From Pegethrix bostrychoides GSE-TBD4-15B (GTDB lineage Bacteria > Cyanobacteriota > Cyanobacteriia > Elainellales > Elainellaceae): 64,000 nt of DNA. The notes beneath the pieces are model-generated. The model was given only the letters and a program-made list of their open reading frames with translations, was not told where the DNA came from and ran no database searches. The translations under genes were made by a program, and so were the position numbers. Within the stretch, counting starts at the first letter, position 1, and every line of letters starts with the position of its first letter. Location: assembly GCA_019359155.1 (NCBI GenBank), contig JAHHHV010000069.1:82931-146930 (forward strand), written 5' to 3'. Below, piece by piece: positions 35,861 through 44,616 of the stretch.

Positions 35861-36568
35861 ATGCGTCAAGCAGTGATGGGTTTAATTCTGGGTATCTCAT
35901 TGAGTAGTGGACTGAGCAGTGGACTGAGTAGTGGACTGGCGCTCCCGGCAGCGGCTCAGAACAGCCCGCCATCTGCCACCCCAGCACCCAGCTCACCAGC
36001 ACCCAGCTCACCAGCTCCGCACTTCAAGACGCTGCTGCTGACGGTTGGAGGTTTAGAGCGCCGTGTCACCTTTCAGCGCTATGAGCGAATTGGCGTTCCG
36101 ATGACCACCTATTTCCCCGCCACCTATCTCACCGTCAGCAGTGGCTGCACCGAGCGTGGCTGTGGAGTTGGCTTTTTTGGCCAGCCTAATCAAACCAACA
36201 GCACCGAAGGCAACTTTGTCCGATTTTTCTTTCCGCGTCAAGATACAACCGTGGAGCAAATCCGACGCTTGGCGACGGCAGGAGAGCAAAGCCTGCTGCG
36301 CTTAAATCCGGGCTGGACGGTCACTGAAACTCAGGTAGATGGCCTAGAGCAGCCCTGGATGAAAGAGGCAACAATCTTTACAACGCCCAGCGGCAGCAAA
36401 GGCCGAATTGTGCTGGGTGAGAATGCGGGCAAAGCGTTTGGGTTTTTGGAAGTCTATCAGCAGAGTCAGGAATCAGAATTTGTACCGCTATTTGCAGCGA
36501 TCTATGAGAGCTTAGAATTCGTGCCATTGACGCTAGAACTCACGCCTCGCCCAGCCGAGCAAAATTAA
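35861..36568 (+). CDS. Exported protein of unknown function
   Basis: A 235-residue protein with a signal peptide whose hydrophobic core contains three LSSG units made by a 3 x 12 bp DNA repeat (35902-35937). A Pro/Ser-rich linker (PAPSSPAPSSPAP) follows, then a domain of about 170 residues (LERRVTFQRYERIGVPMTTY, SGCTERGCGVGFFG, NFVRFFFPR) with two nearby cysteines. It resembles unnamed secreted cyanobacterial proteins; no domain is recognised. ATG 35861 has AAGGTGGG upstream; an in-frame GTG at 35855 is less likely. The coding end overlaps the end of gvpF by 29 bases on the opposite strand. Confidence 0.75.
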   Translation: MRQAVMGLILGISLSSGLSSGLSSGLALPAAAQNSPPSATPAPSSPAPSSPAPHFKTLLLTVGGLERRVTFQRYERIGVPMTTYFPATYLTVSSGCTERGCGVGFFGQPNQTNSTEGNFVRFFFPRQDTTVEQIRRLATAGEQSLLRLNPGWTVTETQVDGLEQPWMKEATIFTTPSGSKGRIVLGENAGKAFGFLEVYQQSQESEFVPLFAAIYESLEFVPLTLELTPRPAEQN

Positions 36569-37277
36569 ACGGAGCCGTAAAGCTGTTGTAGCGAATCCGC
36601 AGACGGCCATCAAACTGCTGGTCTAGAGCCTCCACAGCCCGCCCAAGCTGTGGCTCTGACTCCCAGTCAATCAAATAGGCCGCGTTGTAGATCATTGCCT
36701 CGCTGAGCGGATCGTTCTCGACGCGCTCCACAGACAGCGAATTCAGCGCAGCTCGAAAAGTCTCAATCACCCGCTGCTGGCGCTGCTGCATCTCACGCTC
36801 AATTGCCTGACCAATCTGGATGATTTGCTCCATGCCTAGCGACTTGCCCTCTAGCTGATCGCGCCTAGCGCGCAGAGCAGTGTTCTCCTGCATCAGCAAT
36901 GCTAGCTCCTGCTCTGCATCCCAAAATACCTTTACGCCCACCTCGCGCCGTCCCTCTAACTTAGCAAGTAGCTGCTTGAGTTGCTCACCGCGCGGCAGAA
37001 TCAGCTGCTGCTCCACGTTTGTCCAGTCGCTAATTGTCATGCCAAACTGAAGCGGCAGCAATGCGCGATAGCCTTGTTCCATTGCCTGCTCTAACACTCG
37101 CTCATGTCCGAGCAGATTGCGGCGGCTGGCTAGATAGCGTTCCTGCTGAGCCTCTGAATAGAGGAACGTAAAGCCGCCAACTTCGCGGGTTTGCACGGGC
37201 TGCTGATCCAAGCCTGCAAAGTCTAACGCTGGAGCAGAGGCGGGGAGAATACCGTAGAGATAGAGATGAGAAGACAT
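36540..37277 (-). CDS. gvpF: Gas vesicle protein GvpF/GvpL
   Basis: A 245-residue GvpF/L-family protein, a minor component needed for gas vesicle nucleation. It starts LYLYGILPASAPALDFAGLD, and contains HERVLEQAMEQGYRALLPLQ, FGMTISDWTNVE, a long central helix rich in Arg and Gln, and the C-terminal NAAYLIDWESEPQLGRAVEAL plus RIRYNSFTAPFNFARL. It is the last gene of the cluster; the commonly linked gvpG, gvpV and gvpW are not downstream. Its 3' end overlaps the convergent exported-protein gene by 29 bases. Confidence 0.93.
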   Translation of the reverse strand: MSSHLYLYGILPASAPALDFAGLDQQPVQTREVGGFTFLYSEAQQERYLASRRNLLGHERVLEQAMEQGYRALLPLQFGMTISDWTNVEQQLILPRGEQLKQLLAKLEGRREVGVKVFWDAEQELALLMQENTALRARRDQLEGKSLGMEQIIQIGQAIEREMQQRQQRVIETFRAALNSLSVERVENDPLSEAMIYNAAYLIDWESEPQLGRAVEALDQQFDGRLRIRYNSFTAPFNFARLGEA

Positions 37278-37324
37278 GGCTTAATGACCCAATTGGGGAT
37301 ATTTATCTGAATTTATCGAGCAAC

Positions 37325-37807
37325 CTAGACCGGCTGTGAAGTTAGCACCAGTTGCAGCTTGGCGTGAATCAAATTGATCTGCGCCAGTCCCAAATCCAGC
37401 TCGCCTTGTAGCACAACGCCCGTATGCAGCAGGCGATCGAGCAGCTCCAAGATTGAAGGGCTGGCAGACTTCTGACCTGGATAATAGCCGTTGCCTGGCA
37501 AGAGCGTACCTATTTCGCCCAGATTGATATTCAGATCAGCTGGATCGACCTCAAAAACCTTGCAGAGCTGCACGACCTGCTCTTCCAGTTTGCGGAGGCT
37601 ATCTGAAGCGCGATCCAAATCTGCTTCGCTCAGCTGTTCGGATTCCATGCGGCGAATCACCTGCGCCTCCATCAGCTGACGAATCAGCTCAATTACAGTC
37701 AGCAACAGGGTTGCGAGTCCGGCCTGTGATTTTTGCGACGATTTTTGCGGCGCTTCTGAAAAATTAAGATCACTAGCAGGGGCGACTTGAAGCGATGTAG
37801 GGTTCAT
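37325..37807 (-). CDS. gvpK: Gas vesicle protein GvpK
   Basis: A 160-residue protein. After a variable N-terminus comes the GvpK domain: LLTVIELIRQLMEAQVIRRM, SLRKLEEQVVQLCKVFEVDP, then DLNINLGEIGTLLPGNGYYP and ELLDRLLHTGVVLQGELDLG. GvpK is an essential minor assembly factor. The gene is 41 bases after gvpJ and 47 before gvpF on the same strand. Confidence 0.95.
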   Translation of the reverse strand: MNPTSLQVAPASDLNFSEAPQKSSQKSQAGLATLLLTVIELIRQLMEAQVIRRMESEQLSEADLDRASDSLRKLEEQVVQLCKVFEVDPADLNINLGEIGTLLPGNGYYPGQKSASPSILELLDRLLHTGVVLQGELDLGLAQINLIHAKLQLVLTSQPV

Positions 37808-37848
37808 AGTTTCTGAATAGGGCGAGGGGCTATTTCGGGAGCTGAAAC

Positions 37849-38226
37849 TTAGACGGGGCTGGCAGATTTAAGCGATTGCAGCTCGGTTTCGAGAGAGCCG
37901 AGTCGAGCTTGTAGCTGCTGGTTAGTTTCGAGTAGCTGCTGATTAGCTTCGAGCAGCTGGCGGCCTTGTCCACTCAAATAGGGATCTCCTTCCCACCAGT
38001 TAATGCCCATTTCTCTGGCTTTATCGACCGAAGCCACCAGCAGCCGAATCCGAATGCTCAACAGCTCAGTTGCGCCCACGGAGACAGAAATATCGCCAGC
38101 AATCACGATACCTTTGTCGAGCACGCGCTCTAGCACATCTGCCAGTGATGAGCTGTTTGCAGCAGTTTGCATCGGTCGGTTTTGGGCTTGAGCGGGCATG
38201 GTCTGGGGGGGCATAGAAAAAGTCAT
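37849..38226 (-). CDS. gvpJ: Gas vesicle protein GvpJ (GvpA-related)
   Basis: A 125-residue GvpA-family protein. The GvpA-like core, SSSLADVLERVLDKGIVIAG through ELLSIRIRLLVASVDKARE, is followed by GINWWEGDPYLSG and a C-terminal coiled coil (EANQQLLETNQQLQARLGSL), which sets GvpJ apart from the main shell protein. GvpJ is a minor shell or tip protein required for nucleation. It begins four bases after the gvpN stop, so translation is probably coupled. Confidence 0.95.
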   Translation of the reverse strand: MTFSMPPQTMPAQAQNRPMQTAANSSSLADVLERVLDKGIVIAGDISVSVGATELLSIRIRLLVASVDKAREMGINWWEGDPYLSGQGRQLLEANQQLLETNQQLQARLGSLETELQSLKSASPV

Positions 38227-38230
38227 GAAT

Positions 38231-39334
38231 TTATTCCTGTAGGGTAGCTTGGGGGATTGCTAGGGATGGCGCCGGGAAAATAATTTGGGGAATCGCTGAG
38301 GAGATCACGGGTTCAGGTTCGTCAGCTGCATCGCTTTCTGCGGCCAGCCACTCATCCAGCGGATCAGCTGCTTCAGCGGACGCAGCCTCAGATGCCGGAA
38401 TCACTCTCACCTGAGGCGCAGAGGCCACGACCTCTTGCTGCATGGCATGGGCGGTAATCAGCGCGTTGAAAACTTCCCAGAGAATCTGAGTGGACTCGCC
38501 GAGCGGTAAGCTGGAGCGCGACAGCAAAATATCCTGGCACATATCTCGAAACTCAGGATTTTCAGGCATCGCCAAAATATCGTGCTCCTGGCAGACCTTG
38601 GCCAAGATTAAGCAGGAGCGCAGTCCAGAAGATTTCTCGGCCTGGATTCGCTGCCGGAAGTTCCTCACGGTTTCAACGATAATGGCAGCACTTTCGCGGT
38701 CGATTGCGGTTTTTTGGATGATGATTTCTTGCTGAGTTAGCTCGTCAGGTTCGGGGACATTGATTGTGACGAGTCGGTCGAGCAGCGCGTCTTGGGTGGA
38801 ATGCACGCCGCAGTATTCTTCGGGATTGGAGGTGAGAATTGCCCGGAACTTCGGATTCACCCGCACATACTCGTTGCGGTTACTGCTGGGCGGCAAAACC
38901 AATAGCTTCTCTTCTAAGACTGAGAGCAGTACGTTGTTGACTTCCGGACGAGAGCGATTGAACTCATCGTAGATTAGCGTAAATCCTTCCCGGCAGGCCA
39001 GTGTCAACCGTGAGTCCATCCAGTTGTGCCGCAGCTCATCTTCAACCTTCACAACGCTGTGGATGTAGTTGTCTACAACTTTTTTGCGCGTATATCCCGT
39101 TTGATTCCCGATCAAGTCAGAGGTCTTATAGTCATCGTCCCCGTAGAGCAGCATCATTGGCTGGGTAAGCAGATCGGCCAGATGCAGTGCCAGCGTAGTT
39201 TTTCCGGTTCCGGCAGGGCCGCGCAGATGCACAGAAAAGCCGGATTGTAGATAGCGATAGGCTCGGTTAACCACGCGCTCGATTGCGGGTGTACTGACAA
39301 AGCGTCGGGGGCTGACCTTCAAAACAGTAGTCAC
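38231..39334 (-). CDS. gvpN: Gas vesicle AAA+ ATPase GvpN
   Basis: A 367-residue MoxR-like AAA+ protein that helps gas vesicles grow to full width. Walker A is GPAGTGKT (39-46), Walker [10 protein letters not shown] (Asp123, Glu124), with sensor-1 region [20 protein letters not shown] and [20 protein letters not shown]-terminal extension of about 75 residues (from about 290) is alanine/acidic-rich and lacks known motifs; typical GvpN proteins are about 300 residues. It starts 14 bases after gvpC. Confidence 0.95.
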   Translation of the reverse strand: MTTVLKVSPRRFVSTPAIERVVNRAYRYLQSGFSVHLRGPAGTGKTTLALHLADLLTQPMMLLYGDDDYKTSDLIGNQTGYTRKKVVDNYIHSVVKVEDELRHNWMDSRLTLACREGFTLIYDEFNRSRPEVNNVLLSVLEEKLLVLPPSSNRNEYVRVNPKFRAILTSNPEEYCGVHSTQDALLDRLVTINVPEPDELTQQEIIIQKTAIDRESAAIIVETVRNFRQRIQAEKSSGLRSCLILAKVCQEHDILAMPENPEFRDMCQDILLSRSSLPLGESTQILWEVFNALITAHAMQQEVVASAPQVRVIPASEAASAEAADPLDEWLAAESDAADEPEPVISSAIPQIIFPAPSLAIPQATLQE

Positions 39335-39348
39335 GGGCTTATATCCTC

Positions 39349-40254
39349 TTAAGTCAAGTCTTGGATCAAGTAAATTCGATCGCGCTGGGTAACATAGCCT
39401 TTGCGGATCAGGCTGCGTAGGGCATCCACCGTCTGGAAGCGATTCAGCGCTAGAGCTGCTTCAATTTCAGTCAGCGTCGCGCCCTGCGTTTCATGCAGGT
39501 AGGTATAGACTGCTTCTGCGAGGATGGAGGTGGGCGGCAGCACCTCTGCTTCAGGGGATGCTGTGCCGAATGCTGTACTGGATGCTGTGCCGGATGTTGT
39601 GCCGGATGCTGTACTGGGCGGCACAATGCGCACCGTTGGCGCTGCCATATCGTGAGTAGCTTCAGCTGGAGCCGTTTCTAGTTCCTCTAATTCCGGGGAT
39701 GCTGTGGGTTCACTCACGGATAGATTAACTGGAGCCGCATCGTTGCCCCAAACATACTGATGCAGTTCAGCACAGTAGCGGCGTAGCTCAGCCCGGAACT
39801 CAACGAGCTGCTCAAAGAATTCGGCCACTTCAGCGCTGCGGCGAGTTCTGTCATCTCGCAGCATCTGGCGCAGGACTGGAGCCTGCTGTTGCCGAATTTC
39901 GCTAAATTCAACGAGCTGCTGCTGCACCTCAGCCTGAAGGCTCTCAACGTAGAGCGCTAGCTCCTGCATTAGCTGAATCTGATTTTGGAGGCGAGTTTGT
40001 TGATGAGCCTGTAGCTCTGCCTGTACCTCTGTACGGCGCTGCAAAATTTCCGCCTGCATCTCTTGGCGCAGTAATGCCACATCAGCCCTCAGCTGCGAAT
40101 GAAACGCGGTCAAATCCTGCCGTAGCTCAATCGCCTGTACCTGCCGAGCATGCTTAAGCTGTTCTAAAGTCGCCTGCACCTGCTGCTGGCGCTGAATCAC
40201 CTCTTGCTGGCGCTGCTGCCGCTGTTCTTGCCAAGTCTGCTTGAGAGAAACCAC
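39349..40254 (-). CDS. gvpC: GvpC-like gas vesicle protein with a C-terminal winged-helix domain
   Basis: A 301-residue protein in the gvpC position between gvpA and gvpN. Residues about 1-175 are a highly charged, Gln/Glu/Arg-rich helix with loose repeats of about 33 residues ([20 protein letters not shown], and similar) ending LHQYVWG, like the FRQDLFVSIFG end of GvpC, which clamps the outside of the GvpA shell. After a Ser/Thr/Pro linker with a TASG-type repeat (about 180-240) comes an extra domain of about 58 residues: [53 protein letters not shown], with the helix-helix-helix-wing pattern of a winged helix. The added domain is not part of classical GvpC. GvpC identity rests on repeats and position. 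Confidence 0.8.
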   Translation of the reverse strand: MVSLKQTWQEQRQQRQQEVIQRQQQVQATLEQLKHARQVQAIELRQDLTAFHSQLRADVALLRQEMQAEILQRRTEVQAELQAHQQTRLQNQIQLMQELALYVESLQAEVQQQLVEFSEIRQQQAPVLRQMLRDDRTRRSAEVAEFFEQLVEFRAELRRYCAELHQYVWGNDAAPVNLSVSEPTASPELEELETAPAEATHDMAAPTVRIVPPSTASGTTSGTASSTAFGTASPEAEVLPPTSILAEAVYTYLHETQGATLTEIEAALALNRFQTVDALRSLIRKGYVTQRDRIYLIQDLT

Positions 40255-40347
40255 TGAAATTCTCCTAAAACCAAATCCAGAATATCAATCCAAACCACCA
40301 ACCCAAACCACCAACCCAAAACGCTATCAGTCAGAATGCCAAATAAG

Positions 40348-40400
40348 CTGAGGGTAAGAGGGGCGGCGCGCAGGAGCCTTCTCGCCCTCCTCGCCCTCAG
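40348..40400 (-). terminator. Hairpin in the gvpA-gvpC spacer
   Basis: CTGAGGG and CCCTCAG pair perfectly at the base, and GAGGGCG against CGCCCCTC extends the stem further in. It lies 21 bases after the gvpA stop codon, with no strong U run. A structure here could stop or protect part of the transcript, giving more gvpA than gvpC mRNA, as reported for other cyanobacterial gvp operons. A 2 x 13 bp tandem repeat (40292-40317) follows before gvpC. Confidence 0.5.
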
Positions 40401-40420
40401 TGCCAATACTCTGAATCAAC

Positions 40421-40639
40421 TTAAGCCGCAGGAACGGCAGCCTGAGAGGTCAGACCCACTGCTTCGGCATACTTCAGGTAGGTCTCGACTGAAGCAATCA
40501 CGACGCGCGCTTCGATGGAGAGCAGTTCAATCCCGACGAGCGAGACGCGAACCCAAGCGTCAATGACAATCCCTTTGTCCAAGATGCGGTCAACAACTTC
40601 AGCCAAGCTAGAAGAAGAGTTCACTTTTTCGACAGCCAT
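40421..40639 (-). CDS. gvpA: Main gas vesicle shell protein GvpA
   Basis: A 72-residue hydrophobic protein that forms the ribs of the gas vesicle wall. The sequence [40 protein letters not shown] and [20 protein letters not shown] is the near-invariant family sequence. There is one copy here, whereas several cyanobacteria carry two or more. It is the first gene of the cluster, with a TAGGTGAT site before the ATG and 460 bases of upstream spacer for its promoter. Confidence 0.99.
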   Translation of the reverse strand: MAVEKVNSSSSLAEVVDRILDKGIVIDAWVRVSLVGIELLSIEARVVIASVETYLKYAEAVGLTSQAAVPAA

Positions 40640-41100
40640 GTTAAATCACCTAATTTGTGTAGTTTGCGTTCAGGAAGTAGATCAGCCCCAATTCTTGCCG
40701 ATCTCATCTGATGATTTCGGCTTGAGCGCTTCTAGCAGCATAGGTACTTGAGAATCTGCGTGAGACAGCGTAAATGCGGAATTCTTTGGGTTGAAAACTG
40801 GCATCTACAGGAAAGTACGGAACTGCTGTAGCCCTCTATTGAATTGAGGCATGTTTCGAGTCAGAATCACACCGAGAGCAAATCAACCATTCCTTGAAGA
40901 ATCAAGCTTGGATATTGCATCACTCTTTGGAGATATATCAAGATTTCCCGCTATCTATATACCACTAACAGATTCGTAAATTATTCCTTAGTACTCACTT
41001 TAAATTATTTTTTTTGGCTATATGTGAAAAGCAAATATCCCCGCAGTCGATAGTCCACAGGGATAAAAAAAGCGATATAAGATTTGCCGATCATCCAAAC
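40640..41100. other. gvpA promoter spacer
   Basis: About 460 bp between the AAA ATPase gene and gvpA, both on the minus strand, so transcripts could run through. The section 40920-41030 is markedly A+T-rich (including a run of eight T) and is the likely promoter zone. No open frame or RNA gene is seen; no specific operator can be named. Confidence 0.5.
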
Positions 41101-42963
41101 CTAGAGATCCGTCGATACTTCGCGGGCAGAACGCTGGCTGGCTAGGAGCTGATGCGCGATGGCAAAATCGGCCATTGTGATCTGGATGGCGGCATCAGGG
41201 GAAGGTTGAGCGCGATATTTACGGATCGCCTCCAGAGCCGCCTGATTGCTCAGCAGCGCCAGATCGGCTCCGTTCCAGCCTGCGGTTTGGCTAGCCCAGA
41301 GACTTAGATCTACGGCTGCTAGAGGCCGATCGCGATTGTGGACTTGCAGAATCGACAGGCGGCTGGCTTGGTCAGGCAGATCGATTTTGAGCTGAAGGTC
41401 GAGCCGTCCGGCGCGAAGCAGCGCTGGGTCGAGCGCGTCAGGCCGATTAGTCGCTCCAATTAGCAGCACGTTAGGACAGGCTTGCAGACCGTCAAGTTCG
41501 GTTAAGAGCTGCCCCACTACCCGGTCGCTGACCCCCGAATCGCCCTGAAATTGGCCGCGTGCGGGAGCAAGCGTGTCAATTTCATCCACAAAGATGACGC
41601 AGGGAGCTGCCTGTCTAGCTTTAGCAAACAGCTCGCGCATAGCTTGCTCAGCTGCTCCCACCCAGCGACTCAACAGCTCGGGGCCATTTACCGCGATAAA
41701 ATTGGCGCGAGCCTGAGAGGCAACCGCTTTGGCTAGCAGCGTTTTGCCTGTGCCCGGTGGCCCCCAAAGCAGAATGCCGCGCGGGGCTTTGGCTCCGGTT
41801 TGCTGATAGAGTTCTGGGTAGAGCAGAGCGCCTTCGACCGATTCTTGCAGCGTTTGCTTCGCGGCTGCCAGTCCGCCGATCTCCGCCCAGTCTGTCTGGG
41901 GAGATTCGACTTCGACTGAGCGCAGCACCGAGGGCTTGATTGCCTTGATTGCCTGCAAAAAGTCGGCTTGCGTAATGCTCATCTCGGCAGGTACTTCAGC
42001 TTGCAGGTCAGGAACCTGTCGCCGCAGGGCAATGTAGGCCGCCTGCTGACAGACTGCCCTTAGATCGGCTCCCACTAGCCCCACCGCCAGATCGGCAATT
42101 ATCGCCAGATCAACTGTCCGATCGAGCGGCATCGAGCGGGTTTGAATCTGAAGGATTTCCAGGCGACCCTCGCGGTCGGGGACGCGGAACTGCACCTCGC
42201 GGTCGAGCCGCCCAGGACGACGCAGTGCCGGATCGAGGTGGTCAGGTCGATTGGTGGCAGCTAACACAATCACGCCGTTGGTTGGGGCGAAGCCGTCCAT
42301 CAGGCTCAAGAGCTGGGCGACTAGACGTTTCTCGACCTCGCCCTCGACTTTGGCGCGATCGGGGGCAAGGCTGTCAATCTCGTCAATAAATATGATGCAG
42401 GGGGCCGAGCGAGCCGCTCTCTCAAAAATATCGCGTAGGCGGGCTTCGGCTTCGCCATAATACTTGCCCATGACTTCAGGGCCGACAATCGCAATGTGGT
42501 TCACGCCTAGCGCTTCGGCCAGCGCACGGGCAGTCAGAGTCTTGCCCGTGCCGGGTGGCCCGACTAGCAGCACGCCCTTAGAGGGTTCTAGCCCCAGCTT
42601 GTCGAGCAGTTCGGGACGCTTCAGCGGAATTTCGATTAGCTCGCGCAGCTCTTGCAAGACAGACGACAGCCCGCCCAAATCGCGCAGCGAGACTGGAGCC
42701 GCGCCATCTGAACTGCCGTTGGCAGGTGGGGGACTCTCTGGACGAGGCGATGTTGGGTTGGGGCGCATCCGGCTAGTGCCGACATGGCTGCTAGCGGCGC
42801 TGCTAGCGGTACTGCTGCGGGGCACGCTCCCCTGACGCGGAATGCTGCTGAGCGGACGAGCGTTAATGTGAATATCGGTCTTCAGCTCTCCCTGTTCGAT
42901 TTTGTCTTCTAGAGCTTTAGCTAACTCCAGCAGTTGCTCAAATCCTCGAAATAGCTCGCTCAT
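41101..42963 (-). CDS. CDC48-like tandem AAA+ ATPase
   Basis: A 620-residue protein with two complete AAA+ modules. D1 has GPPGTGKT at 135-142 and CIIFIDEIDSLAP near 189-200; D2 has GPPGTGKT at about 401-408 and CVIFVDEIDTLAPARG, with arginine-finger regions ALRRPGRLDREVQF and ALLRAGRLDLQLKI. Unlike true Cdc48/p97 there is no double-psi N domain; instead a short helical N-terminus (FRGFEQLLELAKALEDKIEQ) and a Ser/Pro-rich linker of about 45 residues. It probably unfolds or remodels protein substrates. It lies directly upstream of gvpA on the same strand, so a role as gas vesicle assembly factor is possible but unproven. Confidence 0.88.
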   Translation of the reverse strand: MSELFRGFEQLLELAKALEDKIEQGELKTDIHINARPLSSIPRQGSVPRSSTASSAASSHVGTSRMRPNPTSPRPESPPPANGSSDGAAPVSLRDLGGLSSVLQELRELIEIPLKRPELLDKLGLEPSKGVLLVGPPGTGKTLTARALAEALGVNHIAIVGPEVMGKYYGEAEARLRDIFERAARSAPCIIFIDEIDSLAPDRAKVEGEVEKRLVAQLLSLMDGFAPTNGVIVLAATNRPDHLDPALRRPGRLDREVQFRVPDREGRLEILQIQTRSMPLDRTVDLAIIADLAVGLVGADLRAVCQQAAYIALRRQVPDLQAEVPAEMSITQADFLQAIKAIKPSVLRSVEVESPQTDWAEIGGLAAAKQTLQESVEGALLYPELYQQTGAKAPRGILLWGPPGTGKTLLAKAVASQARANFIAVNGPELLSRWVGAAEQAMRELFAKARQAAPCVIFVDEIDTLAPARGQFQGDSGVSDRVVGQLLTELDGLQACPNVLLIGATNRPDALDPALLRAGRLDLQLKIDLPDQASRLSILQVHNRDRPLAAVDLSLWASQTAGWNGADLALLSNQAALEAIRKYRAQPSPDAAIQITMADFAIAHQLLASQRSAREVSTDL

Positions 42964-43262
42964 AGGTTTGATAATGAATCGCCGAATCTGGCTTTAGTTA
43001 TCCCAAGTTTGATGCTATCCTCGCAGTGGTCTGGAAAATAGCCGAAAAAAATAGCCGAATGTTTAGATTGCCAGATAGCTCTTAAAGATAGGAGAGATGA
43101 AGACAAATATAAGTATGAGGTGTATCGTAAATCTGGAAATCTAGACACTCAAAAAGTACGTTAATGTGAATTTAAATCTATGGACAGCCGTTCTCAGTGC
43201 GTCGGGAACAAATCGAGGCTGATTATAGACGAGTGCTAGAAGGTTTTTTGAAGAAGTAAGAG

Positions 43263-44546
43263 ATGCGTTCTGTTTGGGTTTTGATCATTGCGATAGCGGC
43301 AGCGAGTCTCGGGTCTAGAGCGGAAGCAGCTAAATCTTTGCCGTCACCTGGCCGCTGGTCGGGTCAGATTGCGGAAGCGCCAGTACTGCCGCGTCGAGGG
43401 GCAACAGAGCGCCGCAGCCCTAGTGACTCCGGTAGTTCAGATCGCTCCGGCGGCTCAGAGCGCTCCGAGCGCGAGCCGTTCAAATACCGACTGATTGTGC
43501 AGGGCAGCAGTGACAGCCTGCTGCGACAAGTGCGCCAGACCGTGCCTGATGCCTTTCGCACCATAATTGGCGGGCGGCGGGTAATTCAGGCAGGGCTGTT
43601 TGTCGAACGAGAAGAAGCCGAGGCAATCGCCCAGCTCTTTGACAGGCTAGATGCCGAAACGCAGGTCTTGGCGCTAGATCGGCCAATCAGTCAGCCGGTT
43701 AGCCTACCAATTAGCCCACCGCTTGTGAGGGTTCCTAGTGCTCGACCGCCTTCGAGCAGCCCCAGAGCGAACCAATATCGCCTGGTTGTGCAGGGCAGCA
43801 GCGACAGCCTATTGCGGCAAGTGCGCCAGATTGTACCCGATGCCTTTCGCAATACAATTGACGGTCGCCGAGTCGTGCAGGCAGGGCTATTTGTTGAACG
43901 CAGCGAGGCAGAGGTCGTGCAGCGGCAGCTCGCAGCCATTGATGCACCTACCAGCATCTTTGACATTGACTACGGCGTCGCGCAGCGCAGCTCAACTCCT
44001 GTCGCGCGCGATGGCCGAATTGTGGTGGTGGTCGATCCAGGGCATGGCGGCGGCGATCCCGGAGCAGTTGGGATTGGTGGTATCCATGAGGCTGACATTG
44101 TGCTGGATGTGGCACAGCAGGTCGCTTCGCTGCTAGAAAAACAGGGCATACAGGCCGTCTTAACCCGCCAGGATGACCAGGAGGTAGAGCTAGAGCCGCG
44201 CGTTGATTTGGCCGACCGACTCAATGCCGCTCTGTTCGTCAGCATCCACGCTAACGCTATTAGCCTCAGCCGCCCCGATGTTAACGGTTTAGAAACCTAC
44301 TACTATGAGTCGGGTCGCGCCCTGGCAACTTCGATCCACAACAGTCTGCTGGATTCGATCAGCATGAACGATCGAGGAATTCGGCAGGCGCGATTTTATG
44401 TGCTAACTGAAACTTCAATGCCAGCGGTGCTGGTTGAAATTGGGTTTGTCACCGGGCGAGAAGATGTGGTGCGGTTCAACAGCGCGGCCTCGCGCAGCCA
44501 GATTGCCGCAGCTATCGCTCAGGGCGTATTGCGCTATCTCCAGTAA
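43263..44546 (+). CDS. N-acetylmuramoyl-L-alanine amidase (AmiC type) with duplicated SPOR-like repeats
   Basis: A 427-residue exported cell-wall hydrolase. After a signal peptide (about 1-22) and a Ser/Arg-rich linker come two near-identical SPOR-like units (from residues 75 and 172; both contain VQGSSDSLLRQVRQ, VPDAFR and QAGLFVER). The Amidase_3 domain starts at about 253, with zinc ligands His261 (DPGHGG), Glu276 (IHEADI) and His329 (SIHANA), and catalytic Glu392 (VEIGFVTG). It cleaves the amide between MurNAc and the stem peptide, typically for cell separation or cell-to-cell channels. The next gene encodes another wall enzyme on the same strand. Confidence 0.93.
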   Translation: MRSVWVLIIAIAAASLGSRAEAAKSLPSPGRWSGQIAEAPVLPRRGATERRSPSDSGSSDRSGGSERSEREPFKYRLIVQGSSDSLLRQVRQTVPDAFRTIIGGRRVIQAGLFVEREEAEAIAQLFDRLDAETQVLALDRPISQPVSLPISPPLVRVPSARPPSSSPRANQYRLVVQGSSDSLLRQVRQIVPDAFRNTIDGRRVVQAGLFVERSEAEVVQRQLAAIDAPTSIFDIDYGVAQRSSTPVARDGRIVVVVDPGHGGGDPGAVGIGGIHEADIVLDVAQQVASLLEKQGIQAVLTRQDDQEVELEPRVDLADRLNAALFVSIHANAISLSRPDVNGLETYYYESGRALATSIHNSLLDSISMNDRGIRQARFYVLTETSMPAVLVEIGFVTGREDVVRFNSAASRSQIAAAIAQGVLRYLQ

Positions 44547-44616
44547 GAATTCAGAAGGGAGAGGGTTCTTTTTTTCAGATGGCAATCGAGTTGGATGCGG
44601 ATAGGAAGTGAGGCAG

